From: Clostridium sp. UBA3947
GTDB taxonomy: Bacteria > Bacillota > Clostridia > Clostridiales > Clostridiaceae
Direction of reading: 5' to 3'
DNA length: 6,873 bases
Assembly: GCA_002385545.1 (NCBI GenBank)
Contig: DGDR01000152.1
Coordinates: forward strand, 1-6,873
Shown piece by piece: positions 6,553 through 6,873 of this stretch. Every line of letters starts with the position of its first letter. Position 1 is the first letter of the stretch. Made by a program: the position numbers and the translations under genes. The notes under the pieces were generated by a model that saw nothing but the letters and a program-made list of their open reading frames with translations, was not told where the DNA came from and made no database searches.

Positions 6553-6838
6553 AATATTAAAAAGTCCAAATACTTTGATGAGGAGGAGTATATATTCTCT
6601 TGAAATTCAGAGAGGGAAGGATGGTGGAAGCTTCCCATGATGGAGATATAGAAGGTAGCCTCGGAGTGGTTAATCGAAATCTTCGGAGAGTAGAGTTAAA
6701 CGGAGTCTCACCGTTAAAAGAGAAGTAGCATCGGCTAGAAGATAAGCCCGTGCTATGTTTGAGTGTGTATTCATATACAAAAAAAGGTGGTACCACGGAG
6801 TATACCCTTCGTCCTTTAATTAGGATGAAGGGTTTTTT
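6553..6838 (+). promoter_or_regulatory. T-box leader riboswitch, probably tRNA-Val responsive
   Basis: A full-length tRNA-sensing T-box leader that controls readthrough into the next gene. The lower part of stem I has a GATGA k-turn strand (6577-6581), a GAGG/CCTC helix (6583-6586 with 6659-6662) and AGTA (6587-6590) facing the specifier strand GAAGGTAG (6651-6658). Above it are a TATAT(T)CTC/GAGATATA helix (6591-6599 with 6643-6650), an AGAGAG motif (6609-6614) and a distal GGGAAG/CTTCCC hairpin (6614-6619 with 6630-6635) with a GGTGGAA-type loop. Middle hairpins lie at 6696-6717 and 6726-6755. The T-box sequence AGGTGGTACCACGG is at 6785-6798. The antiterminator pairs AAGG (6784-6787) and ACG (6795-6797) with CGTCCTT (6810-6816) around a TGGTACC bulge. 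The specifier is most likely GUA (6655-6657, valine); a one-base shift gives GGU (glycine). UGGU (6788-6791) pairs with ACCA, a tRNA with discriminator A. That fits tRNA-Val and not bacterial tRNA-Gly, which has U. Confidence 0.95.
6804..6838 (+). terminator. T-box regulatory intrinsic terminator
   Basis: A 12-bp stem (6804-6815 with 6822-6833, one G-U pair) with a TTAATT loop is followed by a six-T run (6833-6838). The left arm contains CGTCCT, which is also required by the antiterminator, so the two structures are mutually exclusive. Uncharged tRNA binding is expected to favour readthrough. Confidence 0.9.
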
Positions 6839-6858
6839 AATATAATAAATTTTAATAT

Positions 6859-6873
6859 AAGGGGTGTTATTTA
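6859..6873 (+). other. Ribosome binding site of the T-box-controlled gene (start at or beyond the right edge)
   Basis: After the terminator there are about 20 nt of AT-rich sequence, then AAGGGGTG (6859-6866), a good Shine-Dalgarno sequence. No start codon lies within the remaining 7 nt. The final A at 6873 is at the right distance to be the first base of an ATG. The regulated gene is therefore outside the window; valyl-tRNA synthetase (valS) is the leading expectation from the specifier. Confidence 0.6.

Noticed and set aside
6557..6796. 79-aa minus-strand open frame
   Set aside because: It overlaps the structured T-box leader on the other strand and has no recognisable domain. The RNA explains the sequence.

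Overview
The window looks like chromosomal DNA of a low-GC Gram-positive bacterium, most likely a Clostridia member. The evidence is AT-rich sequence, strong AGGAG-type ribosome binding sites, consensus TTGACA/TATAAT-like promoters and a T-box leader. The species cannot be named from the sequence.

Positions 2-4453 (+) hold a tightly packed operon whose 5' end lies outside the window. Its genes are a 5'-truncated GH13 subfamily 18 sugar phosphorylase (sucrose or glucosylglycerate phosphorylase type), an MDR-superfamily dehydrogenase that has lost the classical catalytic zinc ligands, a TIM-barrel sugar epimerase closely resembling E. coli YcjR, and a GT4-type glycosyltransferase. Gaps between genes are only about 20-30 nt and each internal gene has its own Shine-Dalgarno sequence. 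The first three genes match, in content and order, the ycjM / ycjQ / ycjR members of the E. coli ycj cluster. In that cluster YcjM is a glucosylglycerate phosphorylase, and YcjQ/R/S convert D-gulosides to D-glucosides through 3-keto intermediates. No YcjS-type oxidoreductase is visible here, and the glycosyltransferase is an addition. The operon therefore probably makes, remodels or breaks down an unusual glycoside.

A 21-bp perfect inverted repeat (4524-4566) lies between this operon and a convergent gene on the minus strand (4571-6334). That gene encodes a membrane chemoreceptor (TM - Cache - TM - HAMP - signalling domain). Upstream of it is an AT-rich region with no gene. This region holds a good sigma-A-like promoter for the chemoreceptor, a repeated TTGTTAA motif in its leader, and a separate divergent promoter.

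The divergent promoter (6517-6546, +) drives a complete T-box leader (about 6553-6838) with stem I, middle hairpins, antiterminator and intrinsic terminator. The specifier reads as GUA (valine) or, one base off, GGU (glycine). The UGGU bulge predicts a tRNA with discriminator base A, which favours valine. The regulated gene, probably valS, begins at or just beyond the right edge.
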